Below, one piece after another: positions 60,467-61,820 of a stretch of 61,820 nucleotides of DNA. The notes below the pieces were generated by a model, which did no database searches, was not told where the DNA came from, and saw only the letters and a program-made list of their open reading frames with translations. Made by a program: the position numbers and the translations under genes. Within the stretch, counting starts at the first letter, position 1. Each line of letters begins with the position of its first letter. The DNA lies in contig NZ_QZWZ01000034.1 in NCBI RefSeq assembly GCF_003601975.1, forward strand, positions 1 to 61,820, read 5' to 3'. The stretch is from Mesorhizobium waimense (GTDB lineage: Bacteria > Pseudomonadota > Alphaproteobacteria > Rhizobiales > Rhizobiaceae).

Positions 60467-61267
60467 TTAAGCAGCATTGGGAATAGAAATTTCCGCCTCC
60501 ATGAAGGTCACAGCATTCCCACTCAGGAAAACACGATCTTTAGTCAATTCGCAGACGAGCCAACCCCCACGGGCCGACGCCTGATAAGCTAAGAGCTTGT
60601 CGCAACCCAACCGCTTCGCCCAATAGGGAACAAGTGTGGCATGGATCGACCCCGTAACCGGGTCTTCGGGTATACCTGCACCTGGCGCGAAGTAGCGGGA
60701 CACGAAGTGTGCCTTCGCGCTCTCGGCCTCCTGCCCCGTCACAACCAGGCCTACAGGGCCGAGGAGCGCAATCGCAGCGAGGTCGGGAACGAAGTTGCGT
60801 ACAGCATCCGCACTGCCAAGATCGGCAAAGATGTTCTCGAAGTTGCGAAAGATGTGGACTGGCGGAGTTTCAAAAGCACCTGCGATTTCCTCCGGCAGCG
60901 CGTCCAAAGTTTCTGGCGCCAGGCGAGGAATATCCAGTCGGTATCCATGCTGGGCCCTCGAGACCCGGAGTTCACCAACGTGTGTGTGAAAGACAAGTGG
61001 CGCGTCGGCCTTGGCATAGGTCAGCAATACATGTGCAGTTGCAAGGGTAGCGTGACCGCAGAAATCGACCTCATGGGCGGGTGCAAACCAACGTAAATCC
61101 CATTCTCCATCGGGCCGCGCTTTGGCAAAGGCTGTTTCAGCCAGGTTATTTTCCCGTGCGATCGCAAGCATCAGGTCGTCCGAAAGCCAGCCCTCCAGGA
61201 TAAGAACGGCGGCGGGGTTTCCTGAAAAAAGCCGGTCGGTGAAAGCATCGACTTGATACATGCGCAT
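60467..61267 (-). CDS. PhzF-family isomerase-like protein
   Basis: A 266-residue PhzF-family protein: YQVDAFTDRLFSGNPAAVLILEGWLSD, NLAETAF with the catalytic glutamate, RWFAPAHEVDFCGHATLATAHVL and the second-half FAPGAGIPEDPVTGSIHATLVPYW. PhzF folds like diaminopimelate epimerase; most members act on unknown small molecules. AAGGAG precedes the ATG. Nothing in the neighbourhood suggests phenazine synthesis. Confidence 0.9.
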   Translation of the reverse strand: MRMYQVDAFTDRLFSGNPAAVLILEGWLSDDLMLAIARENNLAETAFAKARPDGEWDLRWFAPAHEVDFCGHATLATAHVLLTYAKADAPLVFHTHVGELRVSRAQHGYRLDIPRLAPETLDALPEEIAGAFETPPVHIFRNFENIFADLGSADAVRNFVPDLAAIALLGPVGLVVTGQEAESAKAHFVSRYFAPGAGIPEDPVTGSIHATLVPYWAKRLGCDKLLAYQASARGGWLVCELTKDRVFLSGNAVTFMEAEISIPNAA

Positions 61268-61547
61268 AGGCTACTCCTTGCTTCGATTGGCAGACCCTAA
61301 TGTGATGACCGAACTTCCGCCCGAAAGCTGCCCGAAGCCGCCTTCAGCCGGAACGATGCAAATCGACCAAAGAGCTAAGCATTTTGCTCAACCTGCTGCC
61401 GTCCTGGTCTCACATCTCACAGATAATCCAATTGCAAACACTGCGTTGCCGGAACTGCTATCGGCTCTGAAGCGCGGCCAATTCCGAAGGCGTGAATTGC
61501 TCGCGACAAGCAATTCACAGCGCATTCGAAATTGCGTTCGACCGCCG

Positions 61548-61820
61548 TCAGGCCTGAGCGAACGTTTCATCGAGGGCGCTTTCGATGTCTGCGATGAGGT
61601 CCTCTGGATCTTCAAGACCGATCGAGAGCCGCAGATGCCCGTACTTCTGGAAGTTGGGCGGATAGCGATCCGAGCCGCCGCGGCCGCTGCCGTCCACGTG
61701 CACGATCAGGCTCTCGTCGTGACCGAGCGAGACCGCCGAGGTAATTACCTTCAGATTTGCAACAAACCGATTTTGAGTGTCGGGATCGCCTTCGACCGCG
61801 AAGGCCATCATCGCGCCATA
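61548..61820 (-). CDS. Cys/Met-metabolism PLP enzyme, C-terminal part (cut by window end)
   Basis: The last ~90 residues of a cystathionine gamma-synthase / methionine gamma-lyase family enzyme: GAMMAFAVEGDPDTQNRFVANLKVITSAVSLGHDESLIVHV followed by FQKYGHLRLSIGLEDPEDLIADIESALDETFAQA. The lysine-PLP region lies outside the window, so substrate cannot be judged. The link to sulfur amino acids fits the sulfonate-type operon nearby. Confidence 0.85.
   Translation of the reverse strand, partial: YGAMMAFAVEGDPDTQNRFVANLKVITSAVSLGHDESLIVHVDGSGRGGSDRYPPNFQKYGHLRLSIGLEDPEDLIADIESALDETFAQA

Noticed and set aside
1..61820. tRNA genes, rRNA genes and conjugation (tra/trb, relaxase) genes
   Set aside because: None recognised by eye; conclusions about mobility are therefore limited.

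Overview
The window is a repABC-type plasmid or megaplasmid segment from an alphaproteobacterium, most likely Hyphomicrobiales (rhizobia-like). The evidence is a repA-repB-repC operon with a counter-transcribed RNA between repB and repC and a GTTNNNNGCNNNNAAC parS palindrome upstream of repA. Typical rhizobial plasmid families are also present: DUF982, DUF1403 with ScpB, a PmtA-like phospholipid methyltransferase and an ISKra4-type transposase relic. No tRNA, rRNA, CRISPR array or conjugation gene was recognised.

Layout. 0-7.1 kb is a gene graveyard: remnants of a large methylase/helicase gene, a DUF3991/Toprim gene, an MFS transporter, a serine resolvase, an HPP protein and a double cold-shock protein, with two DUF982 genes and pmtA still intact. 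7.3-11.3 kb has an MbcA-like/RES toxin-antitoxin pair followed by a TOTE-type primase-helicase. 11.4-14.9 kb is a minus-strand DUF1403-ScpB-SWIM operon. 15-19.8 kb is the repABC replication and partition unit beside a small putative DNA-binding protein with its own TAACGCGTTA dyads. 20.2-29.4 kb is a run of small toxin-antitoxin or toxin-like cassettes (AbiEii-like, AAA_14/DUF4143 ATPase, DUF1778-GNAT, AbrB-VapC, MbcA-RES, antitoxin-VapC) separated by complete or broken copies of one tyrosine recombinase. 30.3-32 kb carries a second, diverged DUF1403-ScpB pair.

32.3-54.2 kb is a dense putative defence island. In order it holds: a GIY-YIG protein; an orphan DNA methyltransferase overlapping a third MbcA-like/RES pair; a four-gene overlapping operon (coiled-coil/winged-helix protein, Cas4-like cysteine-cluster protein, beta-barrel protein, Upf1-like SF1 helicase) that I cannot assign to any named system; a DUF262-HEPN-nuclease-HEPN set; a ~1770-residue sacsin-type ATPase with C-terminal DUF3883; a poly-gamma-glutamate hydrolase-like enzyme; nested relics of transposon ends; and an ASCH / PIN-GNAT-EVE / ASCH / P-loop kinase cluster. 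54.4-61.8 kb returns to metabolism: a DUF309 protein, an ABC transporter plus flavin monooxygenase operon of the sulfonate-utilisation type, an ISKra4 relic, a PhzF-like enzyme and the 3' end of a Cys/Met-metabolism PLP enzyme.

Many otherwise good genes are broken by exactly one extra or missing base, often in a short homopolymer. Either decay is very recent or the sequence has residual indel errors; the affected genes are marked. All functional calls come from reading motifs by eye, without database searches.
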